Shown: positions 1 through 6,687 of the stretch, in pieces
How positions within the stretch are numbered: position 1 is the first letter of the stretch
How the letters are laid out: the number at the start of each line of letters is the position of its first letter
DNA from: Chloroflexota bacterium
GTDB lineage: Bacteria; Chloroflexota; Limnocylindria; Limnocylindrales; CSP1-4
Reading direction: 5' to 3'
DNA length: 33,677 bases
NCBI GenBank assembly: GCA_029240655.1
Contig: JARDZW010000010.1
Location: 1 to 33,677 of the forward strand
The notes under the pieces: model-generated
Told to the model about the DNA's origin: nothing
The model's input: the letters and a program-made list of their open reading frames with translations, nothing else
Database searches by the model: none
Made by a program: the position numbers and the translations under genes

Positions 1-136
1 CCTCTTCAACACGGATCCGATCGACGGCGCGCTGGACATCAGCTCGATCGTCGTCGCGACGATCGGTGCCGTGATCACGGTCCTCGTGGTCGGCGCGGTG
101 ACGGGTCGCTCGCGCGTGGGTCGCGGCCCCGTCTGA
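1..136 (+). CDS. C-terminal fragment of a small membrane protein, probably GlsB/YeaQ/YmgE (transglycosylase-associated) family
   Basis: The window opens inside this gene. Reading frame 2 stays open from base 2 and ends at TGA 134-136, giving about 44 residues. They contain an acidic loop (NTDPIDGALD), a hydrophobic helix (IVVATIGAVITVLVVGAV) and a short basic tail. A loop followed by an ISSIVVATIGAVI-type final helix is how GlsB/YeaQ/YmgE three-helix stress membrane proteins usually end. The rest of the gene lies outside the window, so the assignment rests on the last helix alone. A good intrinsic terminator follows about 45 nt downstream, and small stress-type genes come next. Any other small integral membrane protein remains possible. 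Confidence 0.55.
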   Translation, partial: LFNTDPIDGALDISSIVVATIGAVITVLVVGAVTGRSRVGRGPV

Positions 137-179
137 TCACAGCCCGGGCGGGAGCCCGGCCCATCCCAGTACGCGAACA

Positions 180-204
180 GGCCCACCCGATCGGTGGGCC
201 TTTT
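180..204 (+). terminator. Intrinsic terminator after the first gene
   Basis: A perfect 8-bp stem (GGCCCACC / GGTGGGCC) with a 5-nt loop (CGATC) is followed directly by TTTT. It sits 43 nt after the TGA of the partial first gene and 30 nt before the next GTG start. It therefore separates the two transcription units. Confidence 0.8.
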
Positions 205-234
205 CGCATCCACCGACACCAACGAGGAGGCATC

Positions 235-702
235 GTGTCCCAGATCATCGAGTCGATCGACGTCGACGTCCCGGTCCGCGTCGCGTACGACCAGTGGACC
301 CAGTTCGAGGAGTTCCCGCAGTTCATGGAGGCGGTCGAGAAGGTCGAGCAGCTCGACGACACGACCCTCCGATGGACCGCCGAGATCGCCGGCGTCAGCA
401 AGACCTGGAAGGCGAGGATCACGGAGCAGACACCCGACCAGCGCATCGCCTGGACGTCCATCGACGGAGCGGAGAACGCCGGCGTCGTCACGTTCCACCG
501 CCTCGACGACCGCAAGGCCCGGGTGACCCTGCAGCTCGATGTCGAGCCTGAGGGCCCCGTCGAATCGGCTGGGGACGCACTCGGCTTCGTCGGGCGCGGG
601 GCGAAGGACGACCTGAAGCGCTTCAAGGACTTCGTGGAGAGCCGCGGCGTCGCGACCGGCGCGTGGCGAGGAGAGGTTCGACAGGACGACGTCTCGGGTT
701 GA
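235..702 (+). CDS. SRPBCC family protein (polyketide cyclase/dehydrase-like)
   Basis: A 155-residue soluble protein with the START/SRPBCC helix-grip pattern. An N-terminal strand (IIESIDVDVPVRVAYDQW) leads into the first helix, FEEFPQFM, which is typical of ligand-pocket cyclase/dehydrase proteins. Alternating strands follow (LRWTAEI, WKARITEQ, RIAWTSI, VVTFHRL, RVTLQLDVEP) and a long C-terminal helix (AKDDLKRFKDFVES) closes the pocket. The GTG start at 235 is chosen because GAGGAGG lies 4 nt upstream and the fold starts immediately. The ligand cannot be told from sequence. Bacterial relatives are often found beside CsbD- or YeaQ-like stress proteins, and that is the setting here. The family is fairly sure; a function is not. 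Confidence 0.85.
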   Translation: MSQIIESIDVDVPVRVAYDQWTQFEEFPQFMEAVEKVEQLDDTTLRWTAEIAGVSKTWKARITEQTPDQRIAWTSIDGAENAGVVTFHRLDDRKARVTLQLDVEPEGPVESAGDALGFVGRGAKDDLKRFKDFVESRGVATGAWRGEVRQDDVSG

Positions 703-1131
703 TCCCGTTGGCGCCCTGGCCGCCGGGCTCGCCCGCCGCCGGAGCCGTGACGTCGGTGCAACGCGGCGGGTCGATGGACGAGGGCGACCGTGACGTGTCC
801 GGCCCGACACTTGCGACGTGGCTCCCGTGCCACTGGGGGTCCGGGAGCCACCTGATCCACCTGTTATGGGGATGCAATGTCTCGTCCGGCTGACGTGAGG
901 ATTGCGTGTCCGTCGGGACCATACGTTGAGGGCCACAGCGGCCGGAGCGTCCCAGGCGCTTCGCCTCGAACATGGAAAGTCCCCAACCGGGAGCGCTTGT
1001 GACGGGGCGTTCTCGGACCGCACGGACGGCCCGGGTCCCCTCCCCGAGCCGTCCGTCGCCATTTCCCGTCACATCGCCCGGTACGTATGCTTCGGGGCCG
1101 ACCGGGCCATACATCCAAAGGAGTCCGAGCC
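703..1131. other. 429-bp intergenic region with two hairpin-forming inverted repeats
   Basis: No convincing gene is seen; the short ORFs in the track here lack family features and overlap each other. Two perfect inverted repeats are present: a 10-bp stem at 818-827/842-851 (GTGGCTCCCG) and a 9-bp stem at 1022-1030/1048-1056 (ACGGACGGC). Neither has a U-tract, so neither is a classical terminator. A TATGCT hexamer at 1086-1091 is a reasonable -10 box for the next gene. The region could hold a long leader, an operator or a small RNA. The sequence alone does not decide this. Confidence 0.4.
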
Positions 1132-1515
1132 ATGGCAACCACACCACGATCGACGGAGACCGAAGATTCGGCCGCTCAGCAGACGAAGGAAGCCGCTCAG
1201 CAGGCCAAGGAAGCCGTGCGCGACGCGGCCGACACGGTCCGCGGCGTAGCCAACGAGGCGGTCGCCCGCTTCCCGGAGGCCGCGGCCACCACCCGCGAAG
1301 CGATCACCGACGCGCGACGTGCGATCGACTCCGGGTCCGATGAGACGCTCTCAGCCGGCACGCTCGTGGCATTCGGGTTCGCCCTGGGCCTCCTCGTCGG
1401 CGGAGCGAATCGCTTGCTCGTGATGCTGGCGCTCGTGCCGGCCGCCGCGATGGGCCTCACCCTGCTGGACCGCCAGAGCGACCGGCCCGGCACGAAACCC
1501 AGCACGACGCGCTGA
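1132..1515 (+). CDS. Small LEA-like/ElaB-like protein: amphipathic helix plus C-terminal membrane segment
   Basis: A 127-residue protein. Residues about 10-70 form an alanine-, lysine- and glutamine-rich amphipathic helix with repeating TKEAAQQAKEAVRDAAD-type heptads, as in LEA or apolipoprotein-like stress proteins. Residues about 78-115 are hydrophobic (LVAFGFALGLLVGGANRLLVMLALVPAAA) and would make one or two membrane passes with small-residue packing. A polar basic tail ends the protein. ATG 1132 is chosen over the upstream GTG because AAAGGAGTCC lies at ideal spacing. The architecture resembles ElaB/YqjD-type proteins, but I see no diagnostic signature, so the family is left open. The neighbours suggest an envelope or osmotic stress role. 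Confidence 0.7.
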   Translation: MATTPRSTETEDSAAQQTKEAAQQAKEAVRDAADTVRGVANEAVARFPEAAATTREAITDARRAIDSGSDETLSAGTLVAFGFALGLLVGGANRLLVMLALVPAAAMGLTLLDRQSDRPGTKPSTTR

Positions 1516-1588
1516 CTCGTCAGGAGCGGACTTCTCGCGAACGCCGCGTGCTGCAACGTCACCGCAATCGGACCGCCGCCCTCGACGG

Positions 1589-1600
1589 GTATCGCGATAC
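1589..1600. promoter_or_regulatory. Perfect 12-bp palindrome upstream of the duplicated helical protein
   Basis: GTATCGCGATAC is a perfect palindrome 65 nt upstream of ATG 1665. It sits just before a TACGTT hexamer that could be a -10 box. Its position suits an operator for a dimeric regulator, but no second copy was noticed in the window. Regulatory function is inference. Confidence 0.35.
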
Positions 1601-1664
1601 GCGCCGGGGACTACGTTCTCGGTACGGCGCAAGCAGCGCCACCACGTGAAGGAGTCCGATCATC

Positions 1665-1997
1665 ATGGATGACCTCAAGAAGGACTATCGAGACGCCGAG
1701 ACGGACGCCAAGCAGGCGTGGCGCAAGGCCGACGGCGAGTCCCTCGGCGACAAGGTCGCGAATGCCGGCGACGAGATGCGCGAGCAGCTCGGCAATGCCG
1801 GCGACGAGGTCCGCGGCGTCGCGGACGACAGCACGCAGGACATGAAGCGCGAGTATCGCGACAGCGCGAACGACGCCAAGGCCGCTTATCGGAAGTCCGA
1901 TGGCGACGAATCCCTCGCCGACCACGCCGCCAATGTCGGCGACGAGATCCGCGAGCAGGCCGGCAACGTGGGCGACGAGCTTCGCGGCGACCGCTGA
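1665..1997 (+). CDS. Small CsbD-like hydrophilic helical protein made of two tandem repeats
   Basis: A 110-residue, very hydrophilic protein without membrane segments. It consists of two copies of one unit of about 50 residues. DLKKDYRDAETDAKQAWRKADG in copy 1 matches DMKREYRDSANDAKAAYRKSDG in copy 2, and DKVANAGDEMREQLGNAGDEVRG matches DHAANVGDEIREQAGNVGDELRG. The short charged-helix composition and the paired AGDE/GDE motifs recall CsbD/YjbJ stress proteins, but the match is loose. ATG 1665 has GAAGGAGTCC upstream, the same leader as the previous gene. A strong hairpin terminator follows, so this is a monocistronic stress-type gene. Its function is unknown. Confidence 0.75.
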   Translation: MDDLKKDYRDAETDAKQAWRKADGESLGDKVANAGDEMREQLGNAGDEVRGVADDSTQDMKREYRDSANDAKAAYRKSDGDESLADHAANVGDEIREQAGNVGDELRGDR

Positions 1998-2022
1998 CGA
2001 CGACTGGCATCCATCGCAGCAC

Positions 2023-2053
2023 AGGCCCCGGCGGCAGCGCCGGGGCCTCTTCA
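2023..2053 (+). terminator. Intrinsic terminator after the duplicated helical protein
   Basis: A perfect 11-bp stem (AGGCCCCGGCG / CGCCGGGGCCT) with a 4-nt loop is followed by CTTC. It begins 25 nt after the stop at 1997. The U-tract is weak, but the stem is strong and well placed. Confidence 0.7.
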
Positions 2054-2155
2054 TGGGCCGCCGGTGGCGAGCTGCCACGGGCGAGAGCTCGTCGTGCGGC
2101 GTATCCTCGGCCTCGCGCGGGGGCGTGAAGCCGCAGAAGCGTGGGAGGGCGCGGC

Positions 2156-3364
2156 ATGCCCGAGGCCGATGACGCCGCAGCCGACATCGATCAGCGCATC
2201 GAGGGGGTCGTCGACGACGCCGATCTAGGTCCGATCGCGGAGGCACTCGCGCGGCGCCGCGGCGAGATCCTCGCAGCGTGGCTGAAGGCCGCCCTCGAGC
2301 AGCCGTTTCACGCGGACAATCCGACCGCTTCGGTCGCCGACCACATCCCGGTGCTGCTCGACAACATCATCGCCGTCCTGCGGAGCTCCGAGTACCGCAA
2401 CGACCTGCAGCCGCCGATGGACGACCCCGCGGTGATCGACGCGGCCAAGGCGCACGCGCAGATGCGCTTCGAACAGGGTCTGGGGCCGGTGGCGATCGTG
2501 ACCGAATTCCGGCTGCTGCGTCACGAGATCGGGCGGGCACTCATCGCGTCGGTCCATGATGCGCCGGGGCCGGACCTCCTGGCCGGCCAGGCCGTCATCG
2601 ACGATGCGCTCGACGGCGCCGCGACGGTCGGGTTGGACGCGCTCTCGGATCGCGTCGAGAGCCTGCGTGAGGAATTCCTGGCCACGACGGTCCACGACAT
2701 CCGCCAGCCGATCACGCTGGTGACAGGGTCGCTCGACCTTGCCGCGCGGTGGCTGGGCGAACCCGAATTCGACCGGGAGCGCATCACCGACGTCGTCATG
2801 AGCGCGGTGGTCGCGGTCAATGAGATCAACATCATGCTCGACACCCTCGGCGACGCCTCTCGACTGGCGATGGGCGCCCTGAAGCCCGACCCCGAGCCGG
2901 CGAAACTCGACGCGATCGTGGCCGATGCGCTCGCGCTGCTGGACGCAGAGACGCGCCGCCAGATCGCGTTCGCGCCCTCCGCAGATCCGCTGGTCGGCCT
3001 TTGGGATCCGCATCTTCTTCGACGTGTCGTCTCGAACCTCATCAGTAACGCTCTCAAGTACTCGCCGCGCGGAGATCGTATCGAGATCGAGACCAGCCGT
3101 GCCGCCGAGGGCATCGGGCAGCTCACGATCCGCGACCAGGGCATGGGTCTCACGACGGACGAAGCCGGGACCGTCTTCGACCGCTTCGTGCGGGCAGACC
3201 GCGCTCGAGCCCAGGGCATCCCTGGTCTGGGCCTCGGTCTGTATGCCTGCCGTGGCATCGTCGCGGCCCACGACGGCACGCTCGTGCTCCTCTCCGACGG
3301 GCCAGGGTCGGGCACGACGGTGGTCGTCGCCTTGCCCCTGATCGAGGATGACAGCGAAGCCTGA
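2156..3364 (+). CDS. Cytoplasmic sensor histidine kinase with an RsbRD-like N-terminal region
   Basis: A 402-residue soluble kinase. Residues about 25-165 are all-helical (LARRRGEILAAWLKAAL, then HAQMRFEQGLGPVAIVTEFRLLRHEI) and resemble the N-terminal sensor domain of RsbRD-type stressosome proteins. HisKA follows with H-box VHDIRQPIT (His about 180). HATPase motifs are the N-box NLISNALKYSP (Asn about 298), G1 DQGMGL, F-box FDRF and G2 GLGLGLY, all intact, so catalysis is expected. No membrane segment is seen. ATG 2156 is preferred over GTG 2141 because GGGAGGG sits at proper spacing before it. No cognate regulator lies alongside; the nearest response regulator is about 15 kb away. The signal is unknown. 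Kinase identity is firm; the sensor assignment is by pattern only. Confidence 0.85.
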   Translation: MPEADDAAADIDQRIEGVVDDADLGPIAEALARRRGEILAAWLKAALEQPFHADNPTASVADHIPVLLDNIIAVLRSSEYRNDLQPPMDDPAVIDAAKAHAQMRFEQGLGPVAIVTEFRLLRHEIGRALIASVHDAPGPDLLAGQAVIDDALDGAATVGLDALSDRVESLREEFLATTVHDIRQPITLVTGSLDLAARWLGEPEFDRERITDVVMSAVVAVNEINIMLDTLGDASRLAMGALKPDPEPAKLDAIVADALALLDAETRRQIAFAPSADPLVGLWDPHLLRRVVSNLISNALKYSPRGDRIEIETSRAAEGIGQLTIRDQGMGLTTDEAGTVFDRFVRADRARAQGIPGLGLGLYACRGIVAAHDGTLVLLSDGPGSGTTVVVALPLIEDDSEA

Positions 3365-3448
3365 CCTCGGGCGTCCACACGAACTGGCCTGAGGCGCAAC
3401 ATGCGCGCAAGACAACCCCAGCTACCCGCGACACCCGGAGCACCATCG

Positions 3449-4201
3449 ATGGTCGACTCTTGGAGCATGCCGCAGTCCGACGCTGCCCTCGCTGCATCCC
3501 AGTCGGCCGAGCGTATCCGCGCGGCGGAGCACGAAGCGCTCCTGGGGGTGCTGGCGCATGAGCTGCGAACGCCGATCACGACCATCTACGCGGGAAGCGC
3601 GGTGCTCGCGCGGGACGAGGACCTCCTCCCGGCGATGCGCCGCGAGCTCGCGTCCGACGTCTACCACGAGGCCGCCCGACTCTTCCGGGCCGTCGAGGAC
3701 CTCCTGGTCCTCACGCGCCTCGAGCACGACGCCATCCGCGTGACGCGTGAGCCGATCTCCCTGATTCGTGCGGTCGACACGGGGTCACAGGTGGAGGCGC
3801 CGCGCTGGCCGGGCCTGCGGGTCATGCTGCGGCTCGATGGGACGCCGCCACCCGCGGCCGCGGATCCGGGCGCCCTGGCGCACGCGTTGCGCAATCTCAT
3901 CGCCAACGTCGCGTGGCGCGCTGCCGGCGCCACCGATCTCGAGGTCGCGGTGAGCGGCGAAGAGCAACAGGTGGTGTGTCGATTCCTCGACCGGACGGGC
4001 ACGCTCTCAGTCGAGGATCGCGGCTCCCTGTTCCAGCTCCCGGTCTCAGACCTGGGGCCGGGGTCCGTCAGCCCCGGCATCGCGATGTACGTGGCCGGCC
4101 GGCTGATCGAGGCGATGCGTGGCAGGACGTGGGTGGCCGATGGCGAGGCGGGCGCCGTCGAGATCGGCTTCTCACTCCCCTGTTACGAGTCCGCCGCCTA
4201 G
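3449..4201 (+). CDS. Degenerate sensor histidine kinase-like protein (HisKA intact, ATP-binding motifs decayed)
   Basis: A 250-residue protein with no sensor domain. HisKA is present with H-box LAHELRTPITTI (His about 37) and the RAVEDLLVLTRLEHD helix. The ATPase half keeps an N-box-like NLIANVAWRA, but G1 has become DRTGTLS and the G2 region reads GSVSPGIAMYV. The glycine-rich ATP lid is therefore largely lost. The tail AGRLIEAMRGRTWVADGEAGAVEIGFSLP aligns by eye with the PAS kinase at 11802-13442. It could be a phosphotransfer or dimerisation partner of another kinase, or a decaying copy. ATG 3449 is chosen because GGAG lies 8 nt upstream; ATG 3401 is the alternative. Its TAG stop shares a CTAG with the opposing topoisomerase gene. 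Confidence 0.75.
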   Translation: MVDSWSMPQSDAALAASQSAERIRAAEHEALLGVLAHELRTPITTIYAGSAVLARDEDLLPAMRRELASDVYHEAARLFRAVEDLLVLTRLEHDAIRVTREPISLIRAVDTGSQVEAPRWPGLRVMLRLDGTPPPAAADPGALAHALRNLIANVAWRAAGATDLEVAVSGEEQQVVCRFLDRTGTLSVEDRGSLFQLPVSDLGPGSVSPGIAMYVAGRLIEAMRGRTWVADGEAGAVEIGFSLPCYESAA

Positions 4202-5424
4202 CTCTTCTTGCCTTCCCGACCCGATGTGCTCGCCTGACCTGAGGTCTTCGCCCGGGTTCGACCCGTGGCCAGCGCCCGACCCGCCGTGACCTTGGCTCGA
4301 CCCGATCGACGCGCACCGCGCGGGCGGGCTCGGGATCGCGCAGCGTCGTCCTCGAGCCGCTGGCGCAGCAGTGCACGGACCGCCGCCTCCTCGCGAGGGG
4401 TCGCTGCCGTCGGGGGTGTGGCCTGCTCTTCGGCCGCCTGCACCAGCGCCCCGCGGATCGAGCCTTCGAGGTAGGCGTCGAGAACAGCTGGGTGGACGTA
4501 GCTGCCGCGGGCAACGGCCGGGGTGTTGCCGAGCCGGTCGGCGGTCTGCCGGATCGCCTCGACGACGTTCCGCTTCGCGCCATGCTCACCGTCGGCCGGT
4601 TGGAGAGCCCGGAGCGCGCGGTACGCCAGCACCGTCCCGGCCCAGGTCCGAAAGTCCTTCGCAGTGAACTCCGCCCCAGCCGCTTCCCGGATGTAGCCGT
4701 TGACATCGTCGGAATCGATGTCGCAGACCGCACCGTCGTCGTCGATGTATTGGAAGAGCTCCTGGCCGGGCAGCTCCTGGCATCGTCGGACCAACGCCGC
4801 GAGTCGGCGGTCGCGAAGTCCGACCTCGTGGGTCAGTCCCGATTTCCCGCGGAACCGGAACCGGACAGAGCCACCATCGACCTTCGCGTGTCGATCGCGC
4901 AAGGTCGTCAGCCCGAACGACCGGTTGAGCCGCGCGTACTCGTCGTTACCGACGCGGATCAGCGTGAGCTCGAGCAGGCGGACGACGGCCGCCAGCACCT
5001 TCTCGCGCGACAGGCCACGGCTGGCGAGGTCGGCGTCACAACGGCGCCGGATCCGCGGCAGCACCTCCGCGAAGGCCAGCATGCGATCGAACTTGTCGCT
5101 TCCGCGACGCTGGTGCCAATCCGCGTGGTAGCGGTATTGCTTGCGCCCGCGCGCGTCACGCCCCCGTGCCTGGAGGTGGCCGTTCGGCCACGGGCAGATC
5201 CAGACGTCGGTCCAGGCGGGCGGGATCGCGAGCGCTCGGATGCGGGCAAGGACCTCGCGGTCCCGGATCGTCCTGCCCTCGGCGTCCCGGTAGCTGAACC
5301 CTCGCCCGGAGCGGCGGCGGCTGATGCCGGGACGCGTGTCGGTCGCGTAGCGCAGGCCGGCGTCGCGGGCGACCGCACGGGCATCGGCTGTGGCGTCGGC
5401 TTCGGCAGGGCTGGGGACGGCCAT
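4198..5424 (-). CDS. DNA topoisomerase IB (poxvirus/bacterial type)
   Basis: A type IB topoisomerase of about 408 residues, which relaxes supercoils through a 3'-phosphotyrosyl intermediate without ATP. The N-terminal clamp begins at GLRYATDTRPGISRRRSGRGFSY. Conserved blocks follow: RKQYRYHADWHQRR, the catalytic LIRVGNDEYAR (Arg about 157), GLTTLRDRHAKV, KDFRTWAGT (Arg about 259) and the active-site GSYVHP (Tyr about 309). A basic, low-complexity tail of about 75 residues is probably a flexible DNA-binding region. The ORF stays open far upstream. ATG 5424 fits the family start, while ATG 5460 has GGAGGG 11 nt before it and is the main alternative. It stands alone, divergent from the ABC exporter, and overlaps the kinase tail by 4 bp. 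Confidence 0.93.
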   Translation of the reverse strand: MAVPSPAEADATADARAVARDAGLRYATDTRPGISRRRSGRGFSYRDAEGRTIRDREVLARIRALAIPPAWTDVWICPWPNGHLQARGRDARGRKQYRYHADWHQRRGSDKFDRMLAFAEVLPRIRRRCDADLASRGLSREKVLAAVVRLLELTLIRVGNDEYARLNRSFGLTTLRDRHAKVDGGSVRFRFRGKSGLTHEVGLRDRRLAALVRRCQELPGQELFQYIDDDGAVCDIDSDDVNGYIREAAGAEFTAKDFRTWAGTVLAYRALRALQPADGEHGAKRNVVEAIRQTADRLGNTPAVARGSYVHPAVLDAYLEGSIRGALVQAAEEQATPPTAATPREEAAVRALLRQRLEDDAARSRARPRGARRSGRAKVTAGRALATGRTRAKTSGQASTSGREGKKS

Positions 5425-5579
5425 CTGCGCACGATGGCGGGTGGCGCACGTGACGACCATCACAACCGGCGCCCTCCACCCTCTCAGCGACGTGGCAAGC
5501 TCGTTCCGCGATATCGATGAAACTCCCCTGCGCACCCGCGTCGGCAGGTCGATACCCAGCGGTCCGGATACTTCCGTCA

Positions 5580-5613
5580 TCCCACCGCGCCTGTGGGGGG
5601 AGCTGCGGTGGGA
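5580..5613. promoter_or_regulatory. 9-bp inverted repeat in the probable leader of the ABC exporter
   Basis: TCCCACCGC (5580-5588) and GCGGTGGGA (5605-5613) form a perfect inverted repeat with a 16-nt spacer. It lies 54 nt before the GTG start of the ATPase and just after a possible -10 (GATACT, 5567-5572). It could be an operator for a repressor of the exporter or an RNA hairpin. Function is inference. Confidence 0.4.
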
Positions 5614-5667
5614 CCAGCCCCGCCGGACGCGACAGCCCAGCCGCCGACGAGCTCTAGGAGACCCCCA

Positions 5668-6687
5668 GTGTTGGATGCACCGCCTGCGATACCCGATACG
5701 GCGGCGACCGCTGGCGTGCTGCCGGATCCTGAGTCCGCCGTCTTCATCGACGGCGTCACCAAGCGGTTCGGGGACGACACCGCGATCGCTGGGATCTCCC
5801 TGACCGTTCGAGCCGGCACCATCCTGGGCATCATCGGCCCGTCCGGCTCGGGCAAGACGACCACCATCCGGCTGCTCACCGGTGCACTTGCCCCCGACGA
5901 CGGTCAGGTGCGCGTGCTCGGCGAGGACCCGCGCACCTTCCGGCGGCAGACCCGCGAACGGATCGGGTACATGCCACAGCAGTTCACCCTGTACCCGGAC
6001 CTGACGGCGCGCGAGAACGTCGACTTCGTCGCGTCGCTGTTCGGCATGTTGTGGCGCACCCGTCATCGTCGCACCCGCGAGGTCCTCCAGCTCGTCGACC
6101 TGTGGGACGCCCGTGGTCGCCGCGCCGGCCGCCTCTCGGGTGGCATGCAGCGACGACTGGAGCTCGCCTCGGCCCTCGTCCACGATCCCGACCTGCTGTT
6201 CCTCGACGAGCCCACGGCAGGGATCGACCCGATCCTGCGAGCCACCGTCTGGAACGAGCTCCATCGCCTGCGCGACGACGGTCGGACGCTCCTTGTGACC
6301 ACCCAGTACGTCAACGAGGCCGAGGAATGTGACACCGTGGCCCTGATCTCGGATGGCCGCCTCATCGCTCTCGCCCGTCCCGACGACCTGCGCCGCGAGG
6401 CGATGGGCGGCGATGCCGTCGAGATCGAGCTCGGCAACGAGTTCGATAGCGCCAGCCTCTCGGCGCTGCCGGTCGTGCGGAGCGTCGAGCGTCGCGGCAC
6501 GAATGGTCTGCGGGTCACGGTCGACGACGCCTCGACGGCGCTGCCGGAGGTCGTCGAGGCGATCACGCAGCGTGGCGGCGACGTGACGTCAGCGAGTGAG
6601 GTCCGACAGTCGTTCGACGAGGTTTTCGCGATCCTCGTCCAGCGCGATCGTATGGCCCGAGATCACCTGTCCGAGGAGGAAGGCTGA
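5668..6687 (+). CDS. ABC transporter ATP-binding protein, DrrA-like (ABC-2 exporter)
   Basis: A 339-residue ATPase that would power the adjacent ABC-2 permease. Motifs in order are Walker A GPSGSGKTT (about 58-66), Q-loop YMPQQFTLYPD, signature LSGGMQRR (about 156-163) and Walker B LLFLDEP with catalytic Glu (about 181). The switch reads TTQYVNEAEE, with Gln where most ABC proteins have His; this is usual in daunorubicin-type DrrA ATPases and is not a defect. A C-terminal domain of about 100 residues follows, as in DrrA and NatA. GTG 5668 is chosen because TAGGAG precedes it by 7 nt; the track ORF adds about 25 implausible residues. The stop overlaps the permease ATG (TGATG). The substrate (drug, lipid or peptide) is not evident. 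Confidence 0.92.
   Translation: MLDAPPAIPDTAATAGVLPDPESAVFIDGVTKRFGDDTAIAGISLTVRAGTILGIIGPSGSGKTTTIRLLTGALAPDDGQVRVLGEDPRTFRRQTRERIGYMPQQFTLYPDLTARENVDFVASLFGMLWRTRHRRTREVLQLVDLWDARGRRAGRLSGGMQRRLELASALVHDPDLLFLDEPTAGIDPILRATVWNELHRLRDDGRTLLVTTQYVNEAEECDTVALISDGRLIALARPDDLRREAMGGDAVEIELGNEFDSASLSALPVVRSVERRGTNGLRVTVDDASTALPEVVEAITQRGGDVTSASEVRQSFDEVFAILVQRDRMARDHLSEEEG

Noticed and set aside
4492-5520. 342-residue plus-strand ORF
   Set aside because: It is antisense to topoisomerase IB, whose catalytic blocks are all present.
5461-6264. Upstream extension of the topoisomerase IB ORF to 688 residues
   Set aside because: The extra part runs antisense through the ABC ATPase, and the known family start lies near 5424-5460. 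The open frame is a GC-content effect, not a fusion protein.
5668-6687. Loss of the ABC switch histidine (TTQY instead of TTHY) as a defect
   Set aside because: Gln at this position is normal in DrrA-like exporter ATPases, and all other motifs are intact.
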